Positions 33,781 through 43,408 of a stretch of 64,000 nucleotides of DNA are shown here, piece after piece. The stretch is from CAIQQQ01 sp040399685 (GTDB lineage: Bacteria > Pseudomonadota > Alphaproteobacteria > Acetobacterales > Acetobacteraceae): NCBI GenBank assembly GCA_040399685.1, contig JBBART010000001.1, forward strand, positions 248,001 through 312,000. Reading direction: 5' to 3'. The translations under genes were made by a program, and so were the position numbers. Below the pieces are notes generated by a model. That model was not told the origin of the DNA and made no database searches. It saw nothing but the letters and a program-made list of their open reading frames with translations. Numbering within the stretch: position 1 is the first letter of the stretch; each line of letters begins with the position of its first letter.

Positions 33781-33903
33781 AGCAATACCCTCTTTGAGGC
33801 GGCGGAAGATGGCGATGTCGGCGGATTACGTCAAGTCCGAACGTGCGATGGCACCTGCCCGTTCGCTGCGCGTCTGGATTCGTCCGGCGGGGAACCGCCT
33901 TGT

Positions 33904-35460
33904 TCAGGGAGAAGTCGGGGTCGGGATCAGAGCGGTTGCGTAGGCCAGGGGCGAGTCGACCAGGAACTTTGCCGCCATCATGTCGCTGTCGCGGCCTTCG
34001 CTGGCCGGACAAGCCTGGCGGATTTCGAGAATTTCGGCCGGTGGGAGGGGGGCGCGGGCCTCGCGGTGGCGGGTGAGGGCGCGGGCCATCGGCTGGCGAC
34101 CCTGCGCCAGGTCGCTCAGCGCGTGCTTGAGGGCCTCCTCGCCGAGGCTGGTGCACACCTGGGGCAGAACGCCCAGCGCCTGCATGGGCCAGCCCTGCGG
34201 CGCCAGAACCCGGCTCCAGGTCAGCGACAGCGCCCCGCCATCGGGCAGTGGCAGGATGGTCTGCACGAGGCCCTTGCCCAGGGTGGCGCTGCCGACGACC
34301 ACGGCGCGGCGCTGGTCGGACAAGGCGCCGGCCAGGATTTCGGCGGAACTGGCGGTGCGGCCATCCACCAGCACCACAACGGGCATGCCGCGCCCCAGAT
34401 CGGTGCCATGGGCCTCGTATTCATGCGCCGCCGCGGGGTTTCGGCCGGCCGTCGTGGCGATTCGCCCGGTTGGGATCAATTGCTCGGCCGCCGCCACCGC
34501 CTGGCGCAGCAATCCACCCCGGTTGCCGCGTAGATCCAGCACCAGACCCCTGGGCGGGCGCGGCCCATCGGCGGCGCGTTGGATTTCGCGGGCGAGGGCG
34601 TCGGCGGTGTCGTGGGCAAAGCCGGTGAGGCGAATGATCAGAAGCTCGCCCTGGCGCTGGGCGAAAACCGTCTGCGGCGTGATGATTTCACGTTGCAGTT
34701 CGATCGTGCGGGTGATGCGGGCGGTGTTGCGCAGGGTGAGGCTGATGAAGCTGTTCTCAGGCCCGTTGATCAGGGCCGTGGCGGCGTTCGGGTCTGCGCC
34801 ATCCAGCCGGACGCCATCGATGGCCAGAACCGCCTCACCGGGGCGGATGCCGGCTTTGGCGGCGGGGCCACCGGGGGTGATGGCGCGAACCGCGAAACCG
34901 TTGGCGCCACGCACGATATCCAGCCCCAGCCCAGCCCGGCCGTTGCGCCGCTCCTGTTCCTCGGCCGCCTCCTGCGGGGTGGCGTAGCGGGAGTAGGAGT
35001 CGAGATGGTTGAACAATTCGTCGAAAAAGCTGCGCAGCACGCCCTGGGTGCCAGCCCGCCGCACCGGTTCGGACAGGTCCCATGACACACGGCTGAGTTG
35101 GGAGATGGCCTCGCCCCATGCCATCGGGTCCGGCGGGGGCAGCGGCTGGGTGAGCAATGTTCGGCCGGACAGGCTCAGCCGCAGCGCCTGCGGCGACAGT
35201 TCCGCCACCAGCCTTGGGTCCAGCGTGGTCAGGCCGCGCAGGCCCCAGATGGCCAGTTGGCCGGTGGGGACGGCATCGAGGGTGCGCGGCTCCATGAAGG
35301 CCAGGGCGCTGCCCGTGACGTCGGCGATCAGATGCTGGTCGAGCGATTGGCCGGGCGCGAACGGCTCGGCATGGGCCGAGGTGGCAACGAGGAACATGAT
35401 CAACAGAGCAACAACCAAAGCCCTCGGGTCGAAGCTGCGATGGGCGAGGGGGCGGCTCAC
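33904..35460 (-). CDS. exported S41-family (CtpA-like) serine protease with PDZ domain
   Basis: 518 residues. Signal peptide: charged start, then VVALLIMFLVATSAHA, cleaved after A-H-A. Residues about 130-180 hold the CtpA N-terminal region (FFDELFNHLDSYSRYATPQE). A PDZ domain follows (GLGLDIVRGANGFAVRAITP, AGIRPGEAVLAIDG). The S41 peptidase core has the catalytic Ser in GRTASSAEILAGAL (near 369) and the Lys in TLGKGLVQT (near 395). It would process C-termini or degrade periplasmic proteins. Its start overlaps the rnr stop by four bases, so the two are cotranscribed. Confidence 0.9.
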   Translation of the reverse strand: MSRPLAHRSFDPRALVVALLIMFLVATSAHAEPFAPGQSLDQHLIADVTGSALAFMEPRTLDAVPTGQLAIWGLRGLTTLDPRLVAELSPQALRLSLSGRTLLTQPLPPPDPMAWGEAISQLSRVSWDLSEPVRRAGTQGVLRSFFDELFNHLDSYSRYATPQEAAEEQERRNGRAGLGLDIVRGANGFAVRAITPGGPAAKAGIRPGEAVLAIDGVRLDGADPNAATALINGPENSFISLTLRNTARITRTIELQREIITPQTVFAQRQGELLIIRLTGFAHDTADALAREIQRAADGPRPPRGLVLDLRGNRGGLLRQAVAAAEQLIPTGRIATTAGRNPAAAHEYEAHGTDLGRGMPVVVLVDGRTASSAEILAGALSDQRRAVVVGSATLGKGLVQTILPLPDGGALSLTWSRVLAPQGWPMQALGVLPQVCTSLGEEALKHALSDLAQGRQPMARALTRHREARAPLPPAEILEIRQACPASEGRDSDMMAAKFLVDSPLAYATALIPTPTSP

Positions 35461-37679
35461 TTGGACCGCGATCGCCCCCCGCCGCGTTTGGCCGGCATCG
35501 TCGGGCGTGGACCGGACGGGGCCTTGCGTGAGGATGGGAGCCGGGCCGATTGGGGGATGCCCTGCAGGATGCTGAACATCAGCCCGCCGGTGATGGGGCT
35601 GGCTTCGGACAGTCGCGCCTCCACCTCCTGGGCGATGTGGAACACCAGGCGGGTGCGGCGGCCGGACAGGGTTTGGGTGGCTTCGTCGTGCATCCAGAAA
35701 TCATCGGGCAAGGAGGAGATGGGGACGAGTCCCGAAGCGCCGCTTCCCGTGACTGTGACGAACAGGCCGAAACGAGTGACGCCGGAGATGCGGGCCTCGA
35801 AGATCTCGCCCACCTTGTCGGCCATGAAGGCGGCCAGATAGCGGTCGATCGCGTCGCGTTCGGCCAGGGCGGCGCGGCGCTCGGTGGCGGTGATGTGCTC
35901 GGCGGTGTCTGGGAAGCGGGCCATTTCCTCAGCCGTCAGGCCGCCGTCGCCGAGTTTCAGGCCGCTGATCAGGGCGCGGTGGACCAGCAGGTCGGCGTAG
36001 CGGCGGATGGGGCTGGTGAAATGGGCGTATTTGCCGAGTGCCAAGCCGAAATGGCCGATGTTCTCGGGGCTGTAGGCGGCCTGGGACTGGCTGCGCAGAA
36101 CGACCTCGTTGATCATCTGGGCGTGTTCGGTGCCGGCGACCGTTTTGAGCACATGGTCGAGGTCGCGCGGGTGGATCTGGTTGCCGGCCGGGAGCGAGAC
36201 GTCGAACTGGCGCAGGAAGGTGCGCAGGTTGTCCAGCTTCTCGTCGGTCGGCGGGGCGTGGACGCGGTACATGCAGGGGCGTACCAGGCGTTCCAGCTCC
36301 TCGGCGGCGCACACGTTCGCCAGCACCATGAATTCCTCGATCAGCCGATGGCTGTCCAGGCGGGGGCGGGGGGCGATGGAGGCGACCTTGCCGTCTTCGC
36401 CGAGCGTGACCTTGCGTTCGGGGAGGTCGAGATCGAGCGTGCCGCGTTCGGTGCGGGCGGCCAGCAGGAGGTTGAAGGCGTCGTAGAGCGATTTCAGCGG
36501 CAGGTGGGTCTCGGCGCCGGAATCGTGGGTTTCCTGAACCTGTTCGTAGGTGAGGCGGGCGACCGAGCGCATCAGGCCGCGACCGAAGCGGTGGCGGGTT
36601 TTGCGGCCGTCGCTGCCAATGATCATTTCGACATAGAGGCAGCCGCGATCTTCGTCAGGCCGCAGGCTGCACCAGCCGTTGGAGAGTTCCTCCGGCAGCA
36701 TGGGCACCACGCGGTCGGGGAAATAGCAGGAATTGCCGCGCAGCCAGGCGGAGCGGTCCAGCGCGGAATCGGTGCGGACGTAATGCGACACGTCGGCGAT
36801 GGCCACGATCAGGCGGTGGCCATGGGCGTGCGGTTCGGCGAAGACGGCGTCGTCGAAATCGCGGGCGTCGCTGCCGTCGATTGTCACCAAGGGGATGTCG
36901 CGCAAATCGTCGCGGGCGCCGAGTTGGGTGGCTTTGGCGGCGCGGGCCTCGGACAGGGCGGCTTCGGGGAATTCGGTGGGGATGTCGTGGGTGGCGATCA
37001 CCAGCAGGCTGACCGAGCGGGCGTCGCCCAGCTTGCCCAGGACTTCGGTGACGCGCACCGGTTTCAGGCCGAATGCCGTGCTGGGCATGGGGGTGGCGAG
37101 GACGATGTCGTCTTCTTCCGCGCCGTTTTCTTCGCCTGCGGGTACGGTCCATTCGGCTTTGGAGCGTTTATCGGTGGGCTGGATGCGGTTGCCGCGTTCG
37201 GTTTTGTGGAAGATGCCGATGACGCGGCCGGGCGTTTCGTTGATGCGCTTGAGGGTGCGGCCCTCGTATTTTCCGGCGCCGATGGGGCGGATGCGGGCCA
37301 GCACGCGCTCGCCGGGGGCGAGGGCGGGTTTGCCTTTGGGCTCGGGCGCCATCAGCACCATGGGCGGCTTGCCCTCGCCTTCCCAGACGGTTGGGCGGGC
37401 GATGGCGTCGCCGTCGCGGTCGGTGCCGGTGATGACCACCACCAGCGAATCGGGCAGGCGGCCGGGCGAGGTGAAGCGGCGATGCCCGGCCGGGGCGACG
37501 TCACCCTCGTCGGACAGGCTTTTCAGCAGTTCGCGGAGGCCGTGGCGATGCTCGACCGTGAGGCCGAAATGCTTGCTGATCTCCCGCTTGCCGACCCGCC
37601 CGGTCGCCTCGCGGATGAATTGCCGGACGGCGTCGCGCGAGGGCAGCAGGACCTGCTTGTTGGGCGGGCGAGCCGCCAT
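35457..37679 (-). CDS. rnr: ribonuclease R
   Basis: 740 residues. An N-terminal winged-helix region (EISKHFGLTVEHRHGLRELL) precedes cold-shock domains. The RNB catalytic domain contains the metal-binding Asp cluster in DGSDARDFDDAVFAEP and later the ENIGHFGLALGKYAHFTSPIRR motif. It ends with an S1 domain (EIFEARISGVTRFGLFVTV) and a basic Arg/Lys/Pro-rich tail. It degrades structured RNA from the 3' end. The ATG directly follows the topA TAG. Confidence 0.96.
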   Translation of the reverse strand: MAARPPNKQVLLPSRDAVRQFIREATGRVGKREISKHFGLTVEHRHGLRELLKSLSDEGDVAPAGHRRFTSPGRLPDSLVVVITGTDRDGDAIARPTVWEGEGKPPMVLMAPEPKGKPALAPGERVLARIRPIGAGKYEGRTLKRINETPGRVIGIFHKTERGNRIQPTDKRSKAEWTVPAGEENGAEEDDIVLATPMPSTAFGLKPVRVTEVLGKLGDARSVSLLVIATHDIPTEFPEAALSEARAAKATQLGARDDLRDIPLVTIDGSDARDFDDAVFAEPHAHGHRLIVAIADVSHYVRTDSALDRSAWLRGNSCYFPDRVVPMLPEELSNGWCSLRPDEDRGCLYVEMIIGSDGRKTRHRFGRGLMRSVARLTYEQVQETHDSGAETHLPLKSLYDAFNLLLAARTERGTLDLDLPERKVTLGEDGKVASIAPRPRLDSHRLIEEFMVLANVCAAEELERLVRPCMYRVHAPPTDEKLDNLRTFLRQFDVSLPAGNQIHPRDLDHVLKTVAGTEHAQMINEVVLRSQSQAAYSPENIGHFGLALGKYAHFTSPIRRYADLLVHRALISGLKLGDGGLTAEEMARFPDTAEHITATERRAALAERDAIDRYLAAFMADKVGEIFEARISGVTRFGLFVTVTGSGASGLVPISSLPDDFWMHDEATQTLSGRRTRLVFHIAQEVEARLSEASPITGGLMFSILQGIPQSARLPSSRKAPSGPRPTMPAKRGGGRSRSK

Positions 37680-40391
37680 CTAGCCGGCAGCCTTGGACGC
37701 CGCCGGTTTCTTCGCGGCGGGCTTCTTGGCAGCCGGCTTTTTCACGGCTGGTTTTTTCACGGCGGCTTTTTTTACGGGCGCCTTCTTGGCGGCGGCGGGT
37801 GCGGCTTCGGTTGTGGCCTCGGCCTTTGGTTTGGCTTTTGCCTTGGCCTTCGGGGCCGCCTTCTTCTTGGCGCCCGGCTTGGCCTTCAGCGTCTTGCCCT
37901 TCTCGGCGAGCAGCGCCACGGCCTCTTCCAGCGTCATGTCGTCCATCACCGCGTCGCGCGGCAGATTGGCGACCGTCTGGCCGTGCTGGGCATAGGGGCC
38001 GAAGCGGCCCTTGCGGATCGTCACGGCCTCCTTGTCCTTGGGGTGCGGCCCGAGGGCGCGGACCGAGGCCAGTTTCTTGGCGAGAACATCCACAGCGCGG
38101 TTGAGGCCCACGGCCAGGACGTCGTCGTCCTTGTCCAGCGAGGCGAACACGCTGGCCATCTTCACATAGGGGCCGAAGCGACCGATGCCGGCCTCGATCG
38201 GCTCTTTCAGCTCTGGGTGGATGCCGACCAGGCGCGGCAGGGACAGCAGGCCCAAGGCTGCTTCCAGCGTGATGGTGTCACCGTCCACGCCGCGCGGCAG
38301 CGAGGTGCGGCGGGGCTTGAGCTTGCTGTCGGCAATCTGCTCGCCCTGCTGGACGTAGACGCCATAGGGGCCACGGCGGACGGTGATCTCGTCGCCCGTC
38401 TCTGGATTGGCGCCCAGCGTGCGCAGGCCGTCCTTCAGCGTGGCGGCGCCGTCTTCGTCAGCGCCTTCGACCGCGAGCCGGCGGGTGAATTTGCAGTCCG
38501 GGTAGTTGGAGCAGCCGATGAAGCTGCCAAGCCGGCCGAGCTTCAGGCCAAGGCGGCCCTTGGCGCAGGACGGGCAGATTCGGGGATCGCCGCCGCCTTC
38601 CTTGGCGGGGAAGAAATGCTCGCCCAGATCCTGATCGAGCGCGTCGATCACGTCCGAGATCTTGAGGTCCTTGGTCTCGGCGATGGCAGCCGAGAAATCG
38701 CGCCAGAAGGCCCGCATCACGTCGCGCCAGTCGGCCTTGCCGGCGGAGATGTCGTCGAGCTGTTCCTCCAGCCCGGCGGTGAAGCCGGTGTCGACATAGC
38801 GTTCGAAGAAGCTGGTCAGGAACGCCGTGACCAGGCGGCCACGGTCTTCGGGGATGAAGCGGCGCTTGTCGATCTTGACGTAGTTGCGCTCCTGCAGAAC
38901 CGTCAGGATGGAGGCGTAGGTGGAGGGGCGGCCGATGCCGAGCTCCTCCATCTTCTTGACCAGGCTGGCTTCGGAGAAGCGCGGCGGCGGCTGGGTGAAG
39001 TGCTGGTCGGCGGTGACGTCGCGGGTTTTGGTGGGGTCGCGCTCGGCCATCGGCGGCAGCAGGCGGTTGTCGTCGTTCTCCGCACCTTCCTCGACTTCCT
39101 CGCGATACAGCTTCAGGAAGCCGTCAAACGCCAGGATGGAGCCGTTGGCGCGCAGCTTTGGGCCGGTGGCCTTGGCTGGGTCGGCGAGTTCGACGATCAC
39201 CTGATCCAGCTCGGCCGACTGCATCTGCGAGGCGACGGCGCGCTTCCAGATGAGGTCGTAGAGACGGGTCTGGTCGGGGTTGAGGTAGCGGGCGACCGAG
39301 TCTGGCGTGCGGGAGACGTCGGTGGGGCGGATCGCCTCATGGGCTTCCTGGGCGTTCTTGGCCTTGCTGGTGTATTCGCGGGCCTGGCCGGGGACGTAGT
39401 TGGGGCCGAATGCGTCGCGCACATGGTCGCGGATCGAATCGATCGCCTCACGCGCCATCTGCACGCCGTCGGTTCGCATGTAGGTGATGAGGCCGGTGGT
39501 GTCGCCGTCGATCTCCACGCCTTCATACAGGCCCTGGGCGAGGCGCATGATCTGCTGGGCGCCGAAGCCGAGCTTGCGCGACGCGTCCTGTTGCAGGGTG
39601 GAGGTGGTGAATGGCGCGGGCGGGTTGCGCTTGACGCGGCGGCGTTCGACCGAGGCGACCGAGAACGCGCCGGCTTCGACCTGGGCCTTGGCGGCTGCGG
39701 CCTTGGCAGCGTTGTTGATGTCGAACTGGTCGAGCCGCTTGCCGTCCAGATGGGTCAGCCGGGCGGTGAACGGGGCGCCGGCGAGCGTGGTGAGGCCGGC
39801 CTCGATGCTCCAATATTCGCGCGGCTTGAAGATCTCGATCTCGGCCTCGCGCTCGCAGATCAGGCGAAGGGCGACGGACTGCACGCGACCGGCCGAGCGG
39901 CTGCCGGGCAGCTTGCGCCACAGGACGGGCGAGAGGGTGAAGCCCACCAGATAGTCCAGCGCGCGGCGGGCCAGATAGGCCTCGATCAGCGGCTGGTCGA
40001 GTTCGCGGGGGGCGGCCATCGCGGTCTTGATGGCGCTGCGGGTGATTTCGTTGAAGGTGATGCGGTGGACGGTCATGCCTTTGAGGAGGTTCTTCTCCTC
40101 CAGCATCGCCCGCACATGCCAGCTGATCGCTTCGCCTTCGCGGTCAGGGTCGGTTGCGAGATAGAGGGTCTTGGTGCCCTTCATCGCCTTGGCGATGGCC
40201 GCGATCTGGCGGGCGCCGCGTTCATCGGCGGCCCAGTCCATGGCGAAATCCTCGTCCGGCCGCACGCTGCCATCCTTGGGCGGCAGGTCGCGCACATGCC
40301 CAAAGCTGGCCAGAACGGTGAAACCGCTGCCCAGGTATTTGTTGATCGTCTTGGCCTTGGCAGGCGATTCTACGACAACGACGTCGGGCAT
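37680..40391 (-). CDS. topA: DNA topoisomerase I
   Basis: 903 residues from the ATG at 40391; a GTG two codons earlier (40397) is possible. The Toprim domain starts with VVVESPAKAKTI and contains ATDPDREGEAISWH. The active-site Tyr lies in TGLITYMRTDG near residue 302. One C4 zinc-ribbon (CPSC then GCSNYPDC) is near 600, followed by repeated Topo I C-terminal modules that have lost their Cys (FGPYVQQGE-like, FGPYVKMA, FGPYAQHG). The last 70 residues are a Lys/Ala-rich tail built of AAKKPAxKK repeats, resembling histone H1-like DNA-binding tails. Relaxes negative supercoils. Confidence 0.97.
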   Translation of the reverse strand: MPDVVVVESPAKAKTINKYLGSGFTVLASFGHVRDLPPKDGSVRPDEDFAMDWAADERGARQIAAIAKAMKGTKTLYLATDPDREGEAISWHVRAMLEEKNLLKGMTVHRITFNEITRSAIKTAMAAPRELDQPLIEAYLARRALDYLVGFTLSPVLWRKLPGSRSAGRVQSVALRLICEREAEIEIFKPREYWSIEAGLTTLAGAPFTARLTHLDGKRLDQFDINNAAKAAAAKAQVEAGAFSVASVERRRVKRNPPAPFTTSTLQQDASRKLGFGAQQIMRLAQGLYEGVEIDGDTTGLITYMRTDGVQMAREAIDSIRDHVRDAFGPNYVPGQAREYTSKAKNAQEAHEAIRPTDVSRTPDSVARYLNPDQTRLYDLIWKRAVASQMQSAELDQVIVELADPAKATGPKLRANGSILAFDGFLKLYREEVEEGAENDDNRLLPPMAERDPTKTRDVTADQHFTQPPPRFSEASLVKKMEELGIGRPSTYASILTVLQERNYVKIDKRRFIPEDRGRLVTAFLTSFFERYVDTGFTAGLEEQLDDISAGKADWRDVMRAFWRDFSAAIAETKDLKISDVIDALDQDLGEHFFPAKEGGGDPRICPSCAKGRLGLKLGRLGSFIGCSNYPDCKFTRRLAVEGADEDGAATLKDGLRTLGANPETGDEITVRRGPYGVYVQQGEQIADSKLKPRRTSLPRGVDGDTITLEAALGLLSLPRLVGIHPELKEPIEAGIGRFGPYVKMASVFASLDKDDDVLAVGLNRAVDVLAKKLASVRALGPHPKDKEAVTIRKGRFGPYAQHGQTVANLPRDAVMDDMTLEEAVALLAEKGKTLKAKPGAKKKAAPKAKAKAKPKAEATTEAAPAAAKKAPVKKAAVKKPAVKKPAAKKPAAKKPAASKAAG

Positions 40392-40411
40392 GGTCACTGA
40401 TATTCCCGCGG

Positions 40412-41533
40412 TTATAGCCCTTGAACGAGAAGGGCCACTCGGCTGCCTGACAGCGTCTCTACCCGTCCTGCAAGTTCCAGATCCAGCAAGACGGCCCGCA
40501 CGTCGGGTGCCGACAACTGGCAGCGCCGGACCAGATCGTCAACCGAGGTGGGGGCGGGGCTCAGCAATGCGAGCACTGTTTCCAGTGCGCCGGGGGGTGT
40601 TTCAAGGGCGATCTGGGGCTCGGACATCCCTTCTGGCGGGGCTATCCGGGCGAAGAGGGGGTCACGCGACAGGCCTTCACGTTTTGGGTGATCGGGCAGG
40701 TTGGCCAGGACATCGGCTGCATTTTCAACCAGATGCGCGCCTTCGCGCAGCAATCCGTTGGTGCCGTGGCAGCGTGGGTCGAGCGGGCTGCCGGGTATTG
40801 CGAACAATTCACGGTTCTCCTCACGGGCGATGCGCGCCGTGATCAGGCTGCCGGAGCGCAGGGCGGCTTCCACCACCACCACGCCGAGCGACAATCCGGC
40901 GATCACCCGGTTGCGGCGCGGAAAGTGCCTTGCCTGGGGTTGGGTGCCCAATGGCGCCTCCGCCACCACGCAGCCGCCCTGGGCGATGCGGGCCTGGAGG
41001 CCGGCATGTTCGGCGGGGTAGGGGAAATCCAGGCCGCCGGCCACGCAGGCGATGGTGGCGCCTTCGCGCAATGCGCCTTCATGGGCGGCGGCGTCGATGC
41101 CGCGCGCCATGCCGGAGACGACGGCCAGACCTGCCTTGGCGAGATCGGCCGCGATGAGGCCCGCGAGGGTGCGGCCGTTGGCCGAGGCGTTGCGGCTGCC
41201 GATGATGGCCACGGCTGGGCGCGTGAAGACGCTGATATCGCCGAGCACCGAGATGACCGGCGGCGAATCGTCCATCTGCGCCAGCAGCCAGGGGTAGTCG
41301 TCATCGCCGAGGATGAGCATTTGACCGCCCAAACGCGCCAGCGCAGCGGTTTCTCGCTTGACCTCGGCCGCGTCCGGCACGGCCTGTGCCGCTGCACCGG
41401 CCCGGCTGGTGATGCCGGGCAGGGCCGCGATGGCCGCCTCGGCGGTGCCGAATCGCAGCATCAGCCGGCGATAGAGGACAGGCCCGATGCCGGAGGTGCG
41501 CGAGAGACGCAGCCGGTCGAGCCGTTCGCTCAT
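40412..41533 (-). CDS. dprA: DNA-processing protein DprA
   Basis: 373 residues. An N-terminal helix-hairpin region (RLRLSRTSGIGPVLYRRLM) is followed by the Rossmann-like DprA core: GDDDYPWLLAQMDDSPPVI, IGSRNASANGRTLAG, VSGMARGIDAAAHEGAL and GGLDFPYPAEHAGL. A C-terminal winged-helix region follows. DprA loads RecA on incoming single-stranded DNA during transformation. Its start overlaps the plsY stop by four bases. Confidence 0.96.
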   Translation of the reverse strand: MSERLDRLRLSRTSGIGPVLYRRLMLRFGTAEAAIAALPGITSRAGAAAQAVPDAAEVKRETAALARLGGQMLILGDDDYPWLLAQMDDSPPVISVLGDISVFTRPAVAIIGSRNASANGRTLAGLIAADLAKAGLAVVSGMARGIDAAAHEGALREGATIACVAGGLDFPYPAEHAGLQARIAQGGCVVAEAPLGTQPQARHFPRRNRVIAGLSLGVVVVEAALRSGSLITARIAREENRELFAIPGSPLDPRCHGTNGLLREGAHLVENAADVLANLPDHPKREGLSRDPLFARIAPPEGMSEPQIALETPPGALETVLALLSPAPTSVDDLVRRCQLSAPDVRAVLLDLELAGRVETLSGSRVALLVQGL

Positions 41534-42123
41534 TTCTGGCCGATCCTTGGTTCGGTGCCGGCCAGCAGGCGGGCGATGTTCTCGTGGTGGCGTGCCCAGA
41601 CCAGGGCGGCGGTGATGGCGGCGAGCAGGATCAAAGGCCCCGATCCGCTGATCGCCCAGACCAGAAACGGTGCTGCCAGGAGCGCTGCCAGCGCCGAGGC
41701 GGAGGACATCTTCAGCAGCTTGGCCGTGATCGCCCAGATGGCACAGCAGGCGAGGCCGGAGAGCGGGCTGGCCGCGATCAGCACGCCCAGACCCGTCGCG
41801 ACGCCCTTGCCGCCACGGAACTTCAGCCAGACCGGGAAGAGATGGCCCAGCACGGCCATGACGCCGCAGACCAGCACGCCGACATCGCCGGCCGCATAGA
41901 AGCCCAGCAGCACCGCAGCGGCGCCTTTCAAGGCGTCCAGCAGCAATGTCGCAGCCGCTGGTCCCTTGCGGCCGGTGCGCAGCACGTTGGTGGCGCCGAT
42001 GTTGCCGGAGCCGATCTTGCGGATGTCACCCAGGCCCATGGCCTGGGTGATGATCAGGCCGAACGGGATGCTGCCGAACAGGTAGGCGAGGAGGGCCGCC
42101 AGAATGAGGGTGTTATCAACCAA
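41530..42123 (-). CDS. plsY: glycerol-3-phosphate acyltransferase PlsY
   Basis: 197 residues. The TTG at 42123 is preferred because AGGGAGG lies seven bases upstream; a TTG at 42153 would add ten residues and lacks such a site. Five TM helices with the three PlsY motifs: GSIPFG, SGNIGATNVLRTGRKG, and GHLFPVWLKFRGGKGVATGLG. It uses acyl-phosphate to acylate glycerol-3-phosphate in the first step of phospholipid synthesis. Eight-base overlap with the pyrC end (TTGGTTGA). Confidence 0.95.
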   Translation of the reverse strand: MVDNTLILAALLAYLFGSIPFGLIITQAMGLGDIRKIGSGNIGATNVLRTGRKGPAAATLLLDALKGAAAVLLGFYAAGDVGVLVCGVMAVLGHLFPVWLKFRGGKGVATGLGVLIAASPLSGLACCAIWAITAKLLKMSSASALAALLAAPFLVWAISGSGPLILLAAITAALVWARHHENIARLLAGTEPRIGQK

Positions 42124-43408
42124 AGACCCGCCTCCCTGCTTTCCAGGTGCCAACCACGCGGCCTTCCAGCGCCCGCCCGTCGAACGGGGTGTTCTGGGAC
42201 TTGCCGGCCAGGCTGCCGGAATTGACCTGCCAGGCGCGTTCGAGGTCGAACAGGCATAGATCCGCCGAAGCGCCGCGCGTCAGGGTTCCGGCGGTGCAGC
42301 CCAGAAGCTTCGCGGGGCCAGAGGTTAGCAGCTCGATCGCGCGGGTCAGCCCGATCTGGCCGCCATGGACCTGCGCCAGGGTGACGCCCAGCAAGGTCGC
42401 CAGACCCACGCCGCCGGGGGCGGCCTGGGCGAATGGCAGGCGTTTGTCGTCGGCGTCACGCGGTTGGTGATCAGACGCGATGGCGTCGATGGTGCCGTCG
42501 GCGAGGCCCGCCACCACCGCCAGCCGGTCGGCCTCGGTGCGCAGCGGCGGGGACAGTTTGGCAAAGGTGCGATAGGCGCCGATGGCCGTCTCGTTGAGGT
42601 CGAAATAGGGCGGGGCGGTGTCGCAGGTCACGCGCAGGCCGCGATCCTTCGCCACCCGGATCAGGGCCAGCGCCTCGCCGGTGGAGATGTGGGCGAAATG
42701 CACCGCGCCGTCTGTGAGTTCGGCCAGGCGGATGTCGCGGGCCACGATGATGGCCTCGGCGGCGGCCGGAATGCTGGGCAGGCCCAATCGCGTGGCCAGT
42801 TCGCCCTGGGTGGCCGCACCGCCCTTGGCCAGTTCCGGATCTTCGGCGTGCTGGATGATGGTGGCGCCGAACGCGGCCGCGTAGGACAGCAGCATCCGCA
42901 TCAGGCGGCTGGAGCCGATGGCGCGGGCGCCGTCGGTGATGGCCACGGCCCCGGCTTCGCGCAGGAGACCGATCTCGCACATTTCCTCGCCACGGCAGCC
43001 CTTGGTGGCCGCACCGTAGGGAAGGACGGTGATCCGCCCGGTTTCCTCACCGCGTGCGCGCAGCAGGCGCACGAGGGCGGGGTCGTCGATGGCGGGCTTG
43101 CCGTTGGGCAGGGCGGCCACCGTGGTGATGCCGCCGGCCGAGGCCGCCATGGCCGCCGAGGCCACCGTTTCGCGGAACTCTCCGCCTGGTTCGCCCAGTT
43201 CGACGCGCATGTCCACGAAGCCGGGGCAGAGGATGTTGCCCTCGCCGTTGAGAACGGCCACGCCGTCCGGTCGGCCCAGGGCCGCGCCGAAATCGGTGAT
43301 CTTGCCGTTTTGGACCAAAATCGCGCCGGTCTGGTCCAGACCCGTGGCGGGGTCGATCAGCCGGACATTTTCAATAATGACGTCAGTCATGGGCAGAACA
43401 TCAGACAT
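42116..43408 (-). CDS. dihydroorotase-like protein with degenerate metal site (PyrC'/PyrX type)
   Basis: 430 residues from the ATG at 43408; Met codons at 43423 and 43390 are alternatives. It has an amidohydrolase barrel with FAHIST, QHAEDPELA and IASDHQPRD. At the place of the metal-binding H-x-H (D-x-H-x-H-L-R in active enzymes) the sequence reads D66-M-R68-V-E70-L-G, so both His are gone. This is the hallmark of the non-catalytic dihydroorotase that forms a dodecamer with aspartate carbamoyltransferase and supports its assembly. The active dihydroorotase should be encoded elsewhere. It is directly next to pyrB. Confidence 0.88.
   Translation of the reverse strand: MSDVLPMTDVIIENVRLIDPATGLDQTGAILVQNGKITDFGAALGRPDGVAVLNGEGNILCPGFVDMRVELGEPGGEFRETVASAAMAASAGGITTVAALPNGKPAIDDPALVRLLRARGEETGRITVLPYGAATKGCRGEEMCEIGLLREAGAVAITDGARAIGSSRLMRMLLSYAAAFGATIIQHAEDPELAKGGAATQGELATRLGLPSIPAAAEAIIVARDIRLAELTDGAVHFAHISTGEALALIRVAKDRGLRVTCDTAPPYFDLNETAIGAYRTFAKLSPPLRTEADRLAVVAGLADGTIDAIASDHQPRDADDKRLPFAQAAPGGVGLATLLGVTLAQVHGGQIGLTRAIELLTSGPAKLLGCTAGTLTRGASADLCLFDLERAWQVNSGSLAGKSQNTPFDGRALEGRVVGTWKAGRRVFG

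Noticed and set aside
35550..40400. A 1616-codon open frame on the + strand opposite rnr and topA
   Set aside because: It is the antisense shadow of two certain genes in a high-GC genome; the translation is Gly/Ala/Asp-rich without motifs.
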